64,000 nt of DNA from Bacillota bacterium (lineage in GTDB: Bacteria > Bacillota > Negativicutes > Sporomusales > Sporomusaceae), in assembly GCA_017889705.1 (NCBI GenBank), contig JAGGAB010000001.1, positions 62,001 to 126,000 on the forward strand, read 5' to 3'. The notes below the pieces were generated by a model. The model was not told the DNA's origin. It searched no databases and was given only the letters and a program-made list of their open reading frames with translations. Below are positions 35,772 to 43,210 of this stretch, piece by piece; positions within the stretch are counted from its first letter, which is position 1; every line of letters begins with the position of its first letter. The position numbers were made by a program, and so were the translations under genes.

Positions 35772-37154
35772 ATGAAAGAAAACATGACAAGATATAATCA
35801 ATTATTTAGCAGCAAACTACTTAGAGCAATATTGATTATCGGCGCAATCTTTGCATTTTGTCTTTCTCCACAATTCCGAAGTATTTACGGTCTTCCTATG
35901 CATATTCGAGTAATCGAAGGAGAACCGGCTTTCTTTGACGTAAACTTTCCGCTTACAGTTAAAGTTAGGCATAATAATAACAGCGATAGTATTGGTTTAC
36001 AAACCCCTGGATTTTTTCCAATAATGACATTTGCACGTTCAGTATCATTGCAACCAGCCAAACTTGGTCAATCTACAATAGAATTTAAATTATTGGGTCT
36101 AATACCTTTGCGCAGTGTACAAGTCGATGTGCTGCCACCTATTCGTTTGATTCCCGGCGGCCATTCTATTGGAGTTGTGCTTCAATCTCAAGGTGTTATT
36201 GTCGTTGGAAACTCTCCCGTATTAACTATGCGTGGCCAGTATGTAACTCCGGCCAAAGATGCCGGCATTACAATCGGCGATACCATAATCAGTATTAATG
36301 GCATCGCAGTGCTAAGTGATGCTCAAGTAGCAGAAATAATTGATGAAAGCGGCAAAGCTAAACGCAACATTGATATTTTGCTCAAGCGCAGTGACGGACA
36401 ACAAAATATCACGCTATCTCCGGTTTTGTGTCAAGATACCAAACGTTATCGCATTGGATTATTTGTACGTGACAGTGCCGCCGGAGTAGGAACATTATCT
36501 TTTTATGAACCCAATTCCAAAGTATATGGAGCCTTGGGTCATATTATTACAGATAGCGATACCAATCAGCCGGTTGATTGTGAACAAGGTAAAATTGTAT
36601 TGGCAACCGTATCTGGCATTCAACATGGCAAAAGAGGGCATCCTGGTGAAAAAATTGGCGTCTTTATCGAGGAGGATCAATTATTAGGCAACATTAAAAA
36701 AAATACTCAATTTGGAATTTATGGAGAACTGAATGCAAAATTGACAAATGAAAAATATACAGAATCGATTCCGGTCGCCTCTATGAATCAGATTCAATTA
36801 GGGCCAGCAGAAATGTTAACCGTGGTAGACGGGCAAACCATTGACCGGTTTACTATCGAAATTCAAAAGATTAACCTGCAGGAAGCGCCTGAGAGTAAAG
36901 GGCTGGTTATCAAGGTTACTGACCCAAGGCTTATTGAAAAAACCGGGGGGATTGTTCAAGGGATGAGCGGCAGCCCGATTATCCAAAATGGTAAACTTAT
37001 TGGCGCGGTTACTCATGTATTTGTCCATGATCCTACAAGCGGTTATGGCTGTTTTGTAGATTGGATGCTGATGGAAAGTGGCATAATTCCCAAAAAAGAA
37101 CGTCAAACTGCCAGAAAATTATTTAGTTTTTCTGGCAGTTTTTTTCATACTTAG
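35772..37154 (+). CDS. spoIVB: SpoIVB serine peptidase (S55)
   Basis: A protein of about 460 residues. A signal anchor (about 15-33) is followed by a PDZ domain (about 140-220, DAGITIGDTIISINGIAV) and the S55 peptidase domain with GALGH and the nucleophile serine in GMSGSP. In B. subtilis SpoIVB is secreted from the forespore and cleaves SpoIVFA to trigger pro-sigma-K processing. The start is uncertain among ATG 35772, ATG 35784 and GTG 35769 near GGGAG. A terminator hairpin lies inside its last codons. Confidence 0.92.
   Translation: MKENMTRYNQLFSSKLLRAILIIGAIFAFCLSPQFRSIYGLPMHIRVIEGEPAFFDVNFPLTVKVRHNNNSDSIGLQTPGFFPIMTFARSVSLQPAKLGQSTIEFKLLGLIPLRSVQVDVLPPIRLIPGGHSIGVVLQSQGVIVVGNSPVLTMRGQYVTPAKDAGITIGDTIISINGIAVLSDAQVAEIIDESGKAKRNIDILLKRSDGQQNITLSPVLCQDTKRYRIGLFVRDSAAGVGTLSFYEPNSKVYGALGHIITDSDTNQPVDCEQGKIVLATVSGIQHGKRGHPGEKIGVFIEEDQLLGNIKKNTQFGIYGELNAKLTNEKYTESIPVASMNQIQLGPAEMLTVVDGQTIDRFTIEIQKINLQEAPESKGLVIKVTDPRLIEKTGGIVQGMSGSPIIQNGKLIGAVTHVFVHDPTSGYGCFVDWMLMESGIIPKKERQTARKLFSFSGSFFHT
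37105..37145 (+). terminator. Terminator hairpin inside the 3' end of spoIVB
   Basis: A 14-base-pair stem (AAACTGCCAGAAAA / TTTTCTGGCAGTTT) with a 9-base loop and seven T ending at 37145, nine bases before the end of the spoIVB frame at 37154. The last residues of SpoIVB are therefore encoded by the terminator itself. Confidence 0.85.
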
Positions 37155-37236
37155 TTGTCATTAATTAACCATATCATATATAATTAAAGATATAATAAGT
37201 AAATAATAAAATATATGGTTTTTTTTTCCAATGAAG

Positions 37237-37265
37237 GAAGGATTTGGCGCGCTTTTGTCGAATAC
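37237..37265 (+). promoter_or_regulatory. Sigma-H promoter with overlapping Spo0A box, upstream of spo0A
   Basis: The -35 GAAGGATTT (37237-37245) fits RnAGGAwWW. After 11 bases the -10 GTCGAATAC (37257-37265) fits RnnGAATww except its last base. TTGTCGAA at 37255-37262 is a perfect 0A box and shares its GAA with the -10. This suggests sigma-H transcription and autoregulation of spo0A, as known in B. subtilis. Confidence 0.75.
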
Positions 37266-37307
37266 GTTTGTTATACATATAAGATGCGTTGGGAGGATGG
37301 CGAAACA

Positions 37308-38093
37308 ATGGTTAGGGAAACAATAAAAGTAGCTATTGCTGACGACAACAAAGAGTTTTCGGATATCTTACAGGAATGTCTTAACCGAGAACCCGATATT
37401 GATCTCGTTGGTGTAGCGTATAACGGGGAACAAATTTTGTCTATTATTGAGGAGACAGCACCAGATGTTATCGTATTAGATATCATCATGCCGCATTTAG
37501 ACGGTCTTGGCGTTTTAGAGCGGCTTAATGTTTCAAACAACAAGCGTCCTAAAATTATTATGCTTACGGCGTTTGGCCAAGAAACAATAACACAACGGGT
37601 AGTAGAATTAGGTGCTGACTATTATGTTTTAAAACCATTTAACATGGATGTGCTTATTAGTAGAATCAGGCAGTTAGCTGGTACCGGCACTACAATCCGC
37701 CCAGTAACGGCGGCCGCTACTATTCCTGTTATTAAATCTCGCCCGATGGATGTAGAAGTGACTAATATCATAAGAGAAATTGGTATTCCTGCACATATCA
37801 AAGGCTATCAATACCTGCGTGATGCAATTATGATGATTATTTCTGAAGTCGAGTTATTGGGTGCCGTCACTAAAGTTCTTTATCCAATGATTGCGGAAAA
37901 GTATTCAACTACCCCAAGCCGGGTAGAAAGGGCTATTCGTCATGCCATTGAAGTTGCCTGGAACCGCGGTAACATTGACATGATTAATAAACTTTTTGGT
38001 TATACCATCAAGCTTGATAAGGGCAAGCCTACTAACTCGGAATTCATGGCTATGATTGCTGATAAACTGCGCATGGAAATGCGTGCCAGCTGA
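37308..38093 (+). CDS. spo0A: Sporulation transcription factor Spo0A
   Basis: A 261-residue response regulator and master switch of sporulation. The receiver domain has the acidic pair Asp12-Asp13, phosphoacceptor Asp58 in VIVLDII and the Lys in YYVLKPF. The C-terminal effector domain with [25 protein letters not shown] helices binds 0A boxes. ATG 37308 follows GGGAGGA; a longer in-frame start would place the promoter within the gene. It lies behind spoIVB as in other spore formers. Confidence 0.97.
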   Translation: MVRETIKVAIADDNKEFSDILQECLNREPDIDLVGVAYNGEQILSIIEETAPDVIVLDIIMPHLDGLGVLERLNVSNNKRPKIIMLTAFGQETITQRVVELGADYYVLKPFNMDVLISRIRQLAGTGTTIRPVTAAATIPVIKSRPMDVEVTNIIREIGIPAHIKGYQYLRDAIMMIISEVELLGAVTKVLYPMIAEKYSTTPSRVERAIRHAIEVAWNRGNIDMINKLFGYTIKLDKGKPTNSEFMAMIADKLRMEMRAS

Positions 38094-38112
38094 TATTATT
38101 TTGTGTAGACAA

Positions 38113-38145
38113 ACAAACCCTCAGACATTTTGTCTGAGGGTTTGT
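38113..38145 (+). terminator. Strong hairpin after spo0A
   Basis: A perfect 15-base-pair stem (ACAAACCCTCAGACA / TGTCTGAGGGTTTGT) with loop TTT. The tail CTTACTTTATT is only loosely T-rich, so termination may be partial. Confidence 0.78.
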
Positions 38146-38174
38146 CTTACTTTATTGCAGGATTTTTTTTACCT

Positions 38175-38216
38175 GCACTGAATAGAATAACAGTATTATT
38201 TTATTCAGTGCGGAGG
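38175..38216 (+). promoter_or_regulatory. Leader hairpin abutting the buk ribosome site
   Basis: Arms at 38175-38190 and 38196-38211 form a 16-base-pair stem (one G-U pair) with a 5-base loop; the ribosome site GGAGG (38212-38216) begins at the next base. TGCAGG at 38156-38161 could pair with CCTGCA at 38172-38177, overlapping the left arm, so an alternative fold is possible. Confidence 0.55.
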
Positions 38217-38225
38217 TTCAATTGC

Positions 38226-39296
38226 ATGCAGCGACATACTATTCTTGCCATTAATCCTGGTTCAACTTCAACCAAAATAGCGGTATATACTAATGAAACA
38301 ATTGAATTTGAACAAGTTATCCGTCACAGTGTTGAGGATCTTAAACCATTTTCAACAATTTACGATCAATACGATTACCGCTTGCATTTAGTAGAAAAAG
38401 CACTTGTAGATCATAGCATTGATGTTAAAACCCTATCCGCTATTGTCGGACGTGGCGGACCGTTAAAACCGTTAGCAAGTGGTACCTATGCCGTAAACAA
38501 TCTTATGATAGAAGATTTAAAAACCAAAGTACAAACCGAGCATGCTTCAAACTTAGGCGGTATATTGGCCAAAGGTATCGCCGATCAGGTTAATATTCCT
38601 GCCTTTATTGCTGACCCTGTTAGTGTAGATGAACTTCAACCATTAGCCAGAATCTCCGGCTTACCCGAAATTCCGCGCCGCAGCTTATTTCATGCTCTCA
38701 ATTTAAAAGCAGTAGCCCATCGTGTGGCCAAAAGCTTACATAAAGACTATGAGGCTCTTACCTTAATTCTAGTTCATCTTGGTGGTGGCATTTCTGTTGG
38801 TGTACAGCAAAACGGGAAAATGATCGACGTAACCAATCCTAATGATCTTGGGCCTTTTTCACCTGAACGCGCCGGAGCTGTCCCTTCCTATGGCTTGATA
38901 GAGTTGTGTTTTTCAGGCAAATATACGCTTGATGAAATCAAGAAAAAACTAATTGGCAATGCCGGGTTAATAGCTCATCTTGGAACCAGTGACGGCCGCG
39001 AAGTAGAAAGCCGTATTGCAAACGGTGATGCAAAAGCAGCGCTTATTTATGAAGCCATGGCCTATCAAGTTGCCAAAGAAATTGGCGCTATGGCCACCGT
39101 AGTAAAGGGAGATCTTGATGGCATTGTTCTCACTGGTGGCTTGGCTTATTCAGAAATACTAGTAAATATGATTAGTGACCGGATAAAATTTATTGGCAAC
39201 ATAATCGTGCATCCTGGTGAAGATGAACTCCAGGCTTTAATTGAAAGCGCTTTGCGGGTATTACGCGGTGAAGAACAGGCTAAGGTCTATGAATAG
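38226..39296 (+). CDS. buk: Butyrate kinase
   Basis: A 356-residue acetate/butyrate kinase of the ASKHA fold: INPGSTSTKIAVY (phosphate 1), GGGISVG (phosphate 2) and the C-terminal GGLAYS. Length and RGGPLKPL identify the butyrate kinase branch. It turns butyryl-phosphate and ADP into butyrate and ATP, or acts on branched acyl phosphates. ATG 38226 has GGAGG 9 bases upstream. The usual partner ptb (phosphotransbutyrylase) is not here; a P-loop ATPase overlaps its end instead. Confidence 0.88.
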   Translation: MQRHTILAINPGSTSTKIAVYTNETIEFEQVIRHSVEDLKPFSTIYDQYDYRLHLVEKALVDHSIDVKTLSAIVGRGGPLKPLASGTYAVNNLMIEDLKTKVQTEHASNLGGILAKGIADQVNIPAFIADPVSVDELQPLARISGLPEIPRRSLFHALNLKAVAHRVAKSLHKDYEALTLILVHLGGGISVGVQQNGKMIDVTNPNDLGPFSPERAGAVPSYGLIELCFSGKYTLDEIKKKLIGNAGLIAHLGTSDGREVESRIANGDAKAALIYEAMAYQVAKEIGAMATVVKGDLDGIVLTGGLAYSEILVNMISDRIKFIGNIIVHPGEDELQALIESALRVLRGEEQAKVYE

Positions 39297-39978
39297 CATA
39301 GACGTAAAAGAAACTATGAATAATAATCATATCACTATCTTTGTTGGTGAATTTGGCAGTGGCAAAACCGAACTAGCTGTCAATTATACTTTACAGTTAA
39401 ATGCAGCCGGTATGGATACAGCCATTGTGGATATGGATTTAGTAAAGCCGTATTTCCGTACGCGGGAACAACGCGAATTGCTGGAAAAAAGAGGGGTACG
39501 AGTCGTTGCTCCTGACGCGCGTTTATCACATGCTGATTTGCCGGTATTACCACAGAATTTAATTCAAGCTTTGTCCCAAACACAGACTAAGGTCGTTATG
39601 GATGTTGGTGGTGGCGATGCGTCAATCGCGCTCGGGCAACTAAAACGCTACTTTGACAAATATAGCTATCAAGCCTTACTGGTTGTTAATACTAAGCGAC
39701 CATTTACACGCGACCCACAAGGTATCATCCAAACACTTGCGCGTATTGAAGAGATTTCGCGTCTTAAAATCAGTGGTATAGTCAGCAATACCAATCTGGG
39801 ATCGGACACTACTGCCGAACATATCTATCAGGGCCTGGCTGTTGTTGAGCAAGCTGCAAAACAATTAGCTTTGCCTGTTACCTGGGTAGTTGTACCTGAC
39901 TGGCTAAAGCTTACCGACGAAATTAAACCGCCACTATTTATTTTGACACCTTGTACGCATTATCCCTGGATGATGTGA
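39289..39978 (+). CDS. P-loop ATPase of unknown role, coupled to buk
   Basis: A 229-residue protein with P-loop GEFGSGKTEL (20-29), a switch-like VDMDLVKPYFRTREQ segment and the Walker B-like VVMDVGGGDAS, so it belongs to the SIMIBI/MinD-CobQ type NTPases. The domain covers the whole protein; no partner domain is seen. It overlaps buk by 8 bases, so the two are probably made together. I do not recognise its family's function; a link to acyl-CoA/acyl-phosphate metabolism is inferred from context. A terminator follows. Confidence 0.75.
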   Translation: MNSIDVKETMNNNHITIFVGEFGSGKTELAVNYTLQLNAAGMDTAIVDMDLVKPYFRTREQRELLEKRGVRVVAPDARLSHADLPVLPQNLIQALSQTQTKVVMDVGGGDASIALGQLKRYFDKYSYQALLVVNTKRPFTRDPQGIIQTLARIEEISRLKISGIVSNTNLGSDTTAEHIYQGLAVVEQAAKQLALPVTWVVVPDWLKLTDEIKPPLFILTPCTHYPWMM

Positions 39979-39994
39979 TGTTACTATAAGGCTG

Positions 39995-40021
39995 AAAACC
40001 GTGGCTTGCCACGGTTTTTTT
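39995..40021. terminator. Terminator between buk-ATPase unit and the minus-strand small gene
   Basis: A 10-base-pair stem (AAAACCGTGG / CCACGGTTTT) and a seven-T tract on the plus strand. It could also end the minus-strand transcript coming from 40175. Confidence 0.88.
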
Positions 40022-40049
40022 CGATAGTAGTGCACGCTATAGATTAAAA

Positions 40050-40175
40050 TTACTGCCGATTCATCTTGCAGAGCTCACACAATGTCTTATATTTTTTACT
40101 TAAATTATTCAGTTCTTTTAGTAAATCCTTAAATTTTCCGCTAAAGTAAAAACCATTATAAATAATCATCTTCAT
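40050..40175 (-). CDS. 41-residue small protein
   Basis: A very short gene on the minus strand. A perfect AAGGAGG ribosome site (40183-40189) lies at good distance from ATG 40175. The peptide starts MKMIIYNGFYFSGKF and continues as a charged helix (KDLLKELNNLSKKYKTLCELCK) with two cysteines spaced CxxC. The GFYFSGKF motif followed by a helix looks like a small family I have seen in related Firmicutes, but I cannot name it. It is divergent from nudF. Confidence 0.55.
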   Translation of the reverse strand: MKMIIYNGFYFSGKFKDLLKELNNLSKKYKTLCELCKMNRQ

Positions 40176-40181
40176 CAGACA

Positions 40182-40225
40182 ACCTCCTTATGGAGGTAAT
40201 ATATGAACCCTAGCGGTAATATATG
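40182..40225. promoter_or_regulatory. Palindromic ribosome site and direct repeat upstream of nudF
   Basis: ACCTCC-TTAT-GGAGGT (40182-40197) is a perfect palindrome that presents a ribosome site on both strands. On the plus strand GGTAATATATG occurs twice (40195-40205 and 40215-40225), 20 bases apart. The first copy holds an ATG with a short open frame of eight codons. Confidence 0.5.
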
Positions 40226-40247
40226 TTAAAAACAGGAGGACAGCATT

Positions 40248-40787
40248 ATGTCAGACATTCATAGTGATCTTTATGAAAAACTAGTAAGCTCAGAACGAAT
40301 ATTTGAAGGTAAGGTTATTAATCTAAGACGAGATACCGTAATTCTTCCTAATGACCAAACTGCCACGCGCGAAGTGGTAGAGCATCCTGGGGCAGTTGCT
40401 GTTGTACCGGTTACCAAGGAAGGTAATATTATCTTGGTACGACAATTCCGTCACCCGGTTGGGCAAATACTCTTAGAGGTACCTGCAGGTAAGCTTGATC
40501 CGGGCGAACCCCCGGAAAACTGTGCTTTACGTGAATTAGCGGAAGAAACTGGTTTTACGTCTAATAAACTGCGTCACTTAACTTCCATGTACACTACTCC
40601 CGGATTTTCCAATGAAATTATTCATGTATACCTGGCCGAAGACCTTGTTGAATCAGATAAACAGCCAGATGAAGATGAATTCATACACACAGAAGTCTTT
40701 ACTCCCAAGCAAATCAAAGAGCTGATTACAACCGGTGAGCTCTGTGATTCCAAAAGTTTAGTGGCTTTGTGCCTGGCAGGAATATAA
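40248..40787 (+). CDS. nudF: ADP-ribose pyrophosphatase (Nudix)
   Basis: A 179-residue Nudix hydrolase with the full Nudix box GKLDPGEPPENCALRELAEE-T-GF near residues 82-104 and the N-terminal EGKVINLRRD strand of the NudF/YqkG branch. It splits ADP-ribose to AMP and ribose 5-phosphate. AGGAGGA precedes the ATG. It starts a nudF-endoQ-spoIIM run like that of B. subtilis, and the ribose 5-phosphate links to deoB and pdp downstream. Confidence 0.93.
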   Translation: MSDIHSDLYEKLVSSERIFEGKVINLRRDTVILPNDQTATREVVEHPGAVAVVPVTKEGNIILVRQFRHPVGQILLEVPAGKLDPGEPPENCALRELAEETGFTSNKLRHLTSMYTTPGFSNEIIHVYLAEDLVESDKQPDEDEFIHTEVFTPKQIKELITTGELCDSKSLVALCLAGI

Positions 40788-40790
40788 GTT

Positions 40791-41978
40791 ATGTTGAATC
40801 AATATTTTACTGACCTCCACATTCATGTAGGCATGAGCCAAGCCGGCAAGTGGATCAAAATTCCTACATCCCGCCGCTTGACAGTTTGCGGAATCTTAGA
40901 TGAGGCTGTTGAACGCAAAGGTATGGATATTATCGGTATTATCGACGCCTTATCACCCTTGGTGCTTGGTGATTTAAGAGCATTGGTTGATCAGGGCCTC
41001 TTGGTACCGGTTAGCAGCGGAGGATATCTCTACCGTGACCATTTACTGGTTGTTCTTGGTGCAGAAATTGAAACCAAAGAGACCAATGGCGGTTTAGCAC
41101 ACACACTGGTTTTTTTGCCTGATATTGAGACTATGACCACATTTTCTAACTATATGAGCCAATTTATCCGCAATATTACTCTTAGTTCGCAAAATGCCCA
41201 TATGCCCTTAAAACAGCTTATACAGATTGCCAGTGGGTTTGATGCGCTGATTATACCGGCTCATGTTTTTACACCCCACAAAAGCCTTTATGGCGTATGC
41301 TGCAATCGAATATCCCATGTCCTTTCAGATCAGGATATGGGCAAACTGGCCGCCATTGAACTAGGCCTAAGTGCAGACAGTTCTCTGGCAGACCAAATCA
41401 GCGAATTGACCGATTTTACTTTTCTCTCTAACTCTGATGCCCATTCACTTGACAAGATTGCTCGTGAATACAATGTTTTTTCCCTAAATACATTATCTTT
41501 TGAGGAAATAGCAAAAGCTTTATCTCGTAAGGATAACCGTCAGGTTATTGCCAACTATGGGCTGGATCCCCGCTTAGGAAAATATCACCGCACTTTTTGT
41601 CAGGAGTGCGGCTTTACTCCAGACACAGAAGATGTTCCTGCCAGCAAGTGCCCACAATGTAACAGTAACACCTTAACTAAAGGAGTATGGGAAAGAATTA
41701 CAGAAATAGCTGATCACGCTAAACCACATCATCCGCTACATCGGCCACAGTATTTTTATCAGATTCCTTTGGAATTTATCCCCGGCATCGGCAAAAAAGT
41801 TATGACTAAACTGCTGGCGGAATTTAAAACTGAAATGAATATTATTCATTATGCTACCTATGAGACATTAAGCCATATAGCCGGCAATAAAATTGCCGAT
41901 TATATTATGAAGGCCCGCACTGGAACTGCGGCAATCAGCGCGGGCGGTGGCGGCATATACGGCCGGATCAAAATATAG
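40791..41978 (+). CDS. Endonuclease Q family DNA repair enzyme (PHP domain)
   Basis: A 395-residue protein with PHP domain motif DLHIH (8-12) and NSDAH, a zinc finger CQECGF...CPQCN (about 279-299) and a helix-hairpin-helix region (IPGIGKKV). This is the EndoQ architecture: EndoQ nicks DNA 5' of uracil, hypoxanthine or xanthine in archaea and some Bacillales. It starts 3 bases after nudF. Pairing with a Nudix gene fits nucleotide and DNA housekeeping. Confidence 0.87.
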   Translation: MLNQYFTDLHIHVGMSQAGKWIKIPTSRRLTVCGILDEAVERKGMDIIGIIDALSPLVLGDLRALVDQGLLVPVSSGGYLYRDHLLVVLGAEIETKETNGGLAHTLVFLPDIETMTTFSNYMSQFIRNITLSSQNAHMPLKQLIQIASGFDALIIPAHVFTPHKSLYGVCCNRISHVLSDQDMGKLAAIELGLSADSSLADQISELTDFTFLSNSDAHSLDKIAREYNVFSLNTLSFEEIAKALSRKDNRQVIANYGLDPRLGKYHRTFCQECGFTPDTEDVPASKCPQCNSNTLTKGVWERITEIADHAKPHHPLHRPQYFYQIPLEFIPGIGKKVMTKLLAEFKTEMNIIHYATYETLSHIAGNKIADYIMKARTGTAAISAGGGGIYGRIKI

Positions 41979-42047
41979 TGGACAAATAGGTCTAAACAGT
42001 TTTAGCAAAACATATATTGTAGCAGGTACTGGCAGGGAGGTACATGT

Positions 42048-42683
42048 ATGCTAAAACTGCTTCGCAGAAATATCGTTGAATATTTCCGGGCGAATATTGT
42101 CGCTTATTTTTTTATGGTACTTATTTTTATCATTGGGATAGTCATTGGCGCGATGGCTGTACGAACACTGCCAGATGAACAAAAAATTGAACTTGTTGGC
42201 TATCTGCAGGTTTTTTTACAGGGATTGACAGAACAACCGTCTAAAGTTGTTGATACCTCGTTACTGCTGGCTAATGCAATCGGCAATAATACTAAAATAA
42301 TTGCTATTATGTGGTTGTTAGGCTTTACCATTGTCGGTATACCTTTTGTCCTATTTCTGATATGCCTCAGAGGATTTGTAATTGGGTTTACCGTTGGCTT
42401 TTTAGTCAATGAATATGTAATGAAAGGCTTGCTATTTGCGATTGTCGCTGTTTTGCCGCATAATTTCTTGGCAGTTCCCGCAATTTTAGCAACAGGGGTA
42501 GCGGCAACAACATTTTCTTTAATGTTGGTAAAGCGGAAAGCTAAGACTAAAGATAGTCTATTTTATAACTCCATCGCCTATTCAATACTTTGTCTTGCAA
42601 TGCTGATAGTTATGTTGGCTGCAGCATTTATCGAAGTATATGTTTCTCCGGTATTTATGAAAATGGTAGCACAATTTATCTAG
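42048..42683 (+). CDS. spoIIM: Stage II sporulation protein M
   Basis: A 211-residue membrane protein with five or six hydrophobic segments and the family motif GFVIGFTVGFLV. SpoIIM joins SpoIID and SpoIIP in the peptidoglycan hydrolase complex that drives engulfment. AGGGAGGTA precedes the ATG. CATATATT at 42011-42018 resembles a sigma-E -10, but no good -35 is seen. A terminator follows. Confidence 0.93.
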   Translation: MLKLLRRNIVEYFRANIVAYFFMVLIFIIGIVIGAMAVRTLPDEQKIELVGYLQVFLQGLTEQPSKVVDTSLLLANAIGNNTKIIAIMWLLGFTIVGIPFVLFLICLRGFVIGFTVGFLVNEYVMKGLLFAIVAVLPHNFLAVPAILATGVAATTFSLMLVKRKAKTKDSLFYNSIAYSILCLAMLIVMLAAAFIEVYVSPVFMKMVAQFI

Positions 42684-42690
42684 TAAACTA

Positions 42691-42721
42691 AAAGGTTGAA
42701 AATATAACTCAGCCTTTTTTT
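42691..42721 (+). terminator. Rho-independent terminator after spoIIM
   Basis: A 9-base-pair stem AAAGGTTGA / TCAGCCTTT (one G-U) with a 9-base loop and seven T. Confidence 0.82.
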
Positions 42722-42838
42722 GTTGTCTTATTACCTATATTACAATTTTCAAAAGATGAATAAACCTCTTAGTGAGTGAATACGTATATTATTAAGTTAA
42801 GCCAGACTAAAACAAGGGTGGGAGGGAAGTAATGGCAG

Positions 42839-43048
42839 ATGGTACTTACATTTTCTTGGCACGGTATCCTTAAAAAATCGAAATTATATATAAAAATCAT
42901 TTTAGTGACGCTTATTATTTTCTATATTCTGCCACAGTTAATCTCTATACTATGGGAGTGTGTTAACCCAGGCCTGAGAATACGCGACCAACACTTATTA
43001 GAAAAGCCATTACGGGTTATGGCCACTTCTGTTATAGTTGACTTTTAA
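42839..43048 (+). CDS. Small membrane protein in the YqzK position
   Basis: A 69-residue protein with one hydrophobic segment (about 15-40: IKIILVTLIIFYILPQLI) and a polar tail with RDQHLLEKPLRV. It lies between spoIIM and xerD, where B. subtilis has fur and the small membrane protein YqzK, so it may be the YqzK equivalent. The ribosome site GGAGGG is 12 bases from ATG 42839; a closer ATG (42832) opens only a 13-codon frame. About 160 bases without a gene follow. Confidence 0.55.
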   Translation: MVLTFSWHGILKKSKLYIKIILVTLIIFYILPQLISILWECVNPGLRIRDQHLLEKPLRVMATSVIVDF

Positions 43049-43210
43049 CATGTCATAGATTAGCAATTATTACAAAAAGATGCTAAATCTCTACAAAACC
43101 CAGTAGACAAATAAAGGAAAAGCAAACTTAGTGTTGAATTAATAAACAAGATCAGATATGTTACATGCATTAGCTGGAAATCTGGGAAGAAAAAAGGGTG
43201 GTTAAATTAA

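Noticed and set aside
41990..42018. Sigma-E promoter for spoIIM
   Set aside because: CATATATT at 42011-42018 resembles the -10, but the -35 region has only about three matches.
42832..42873. Thirteen-codon frame with the best-placed ribosome site before the YqzK-position gene
   Set aside because: Very short and no recognisable peptide; it could be a leader but the evidence is too thin.
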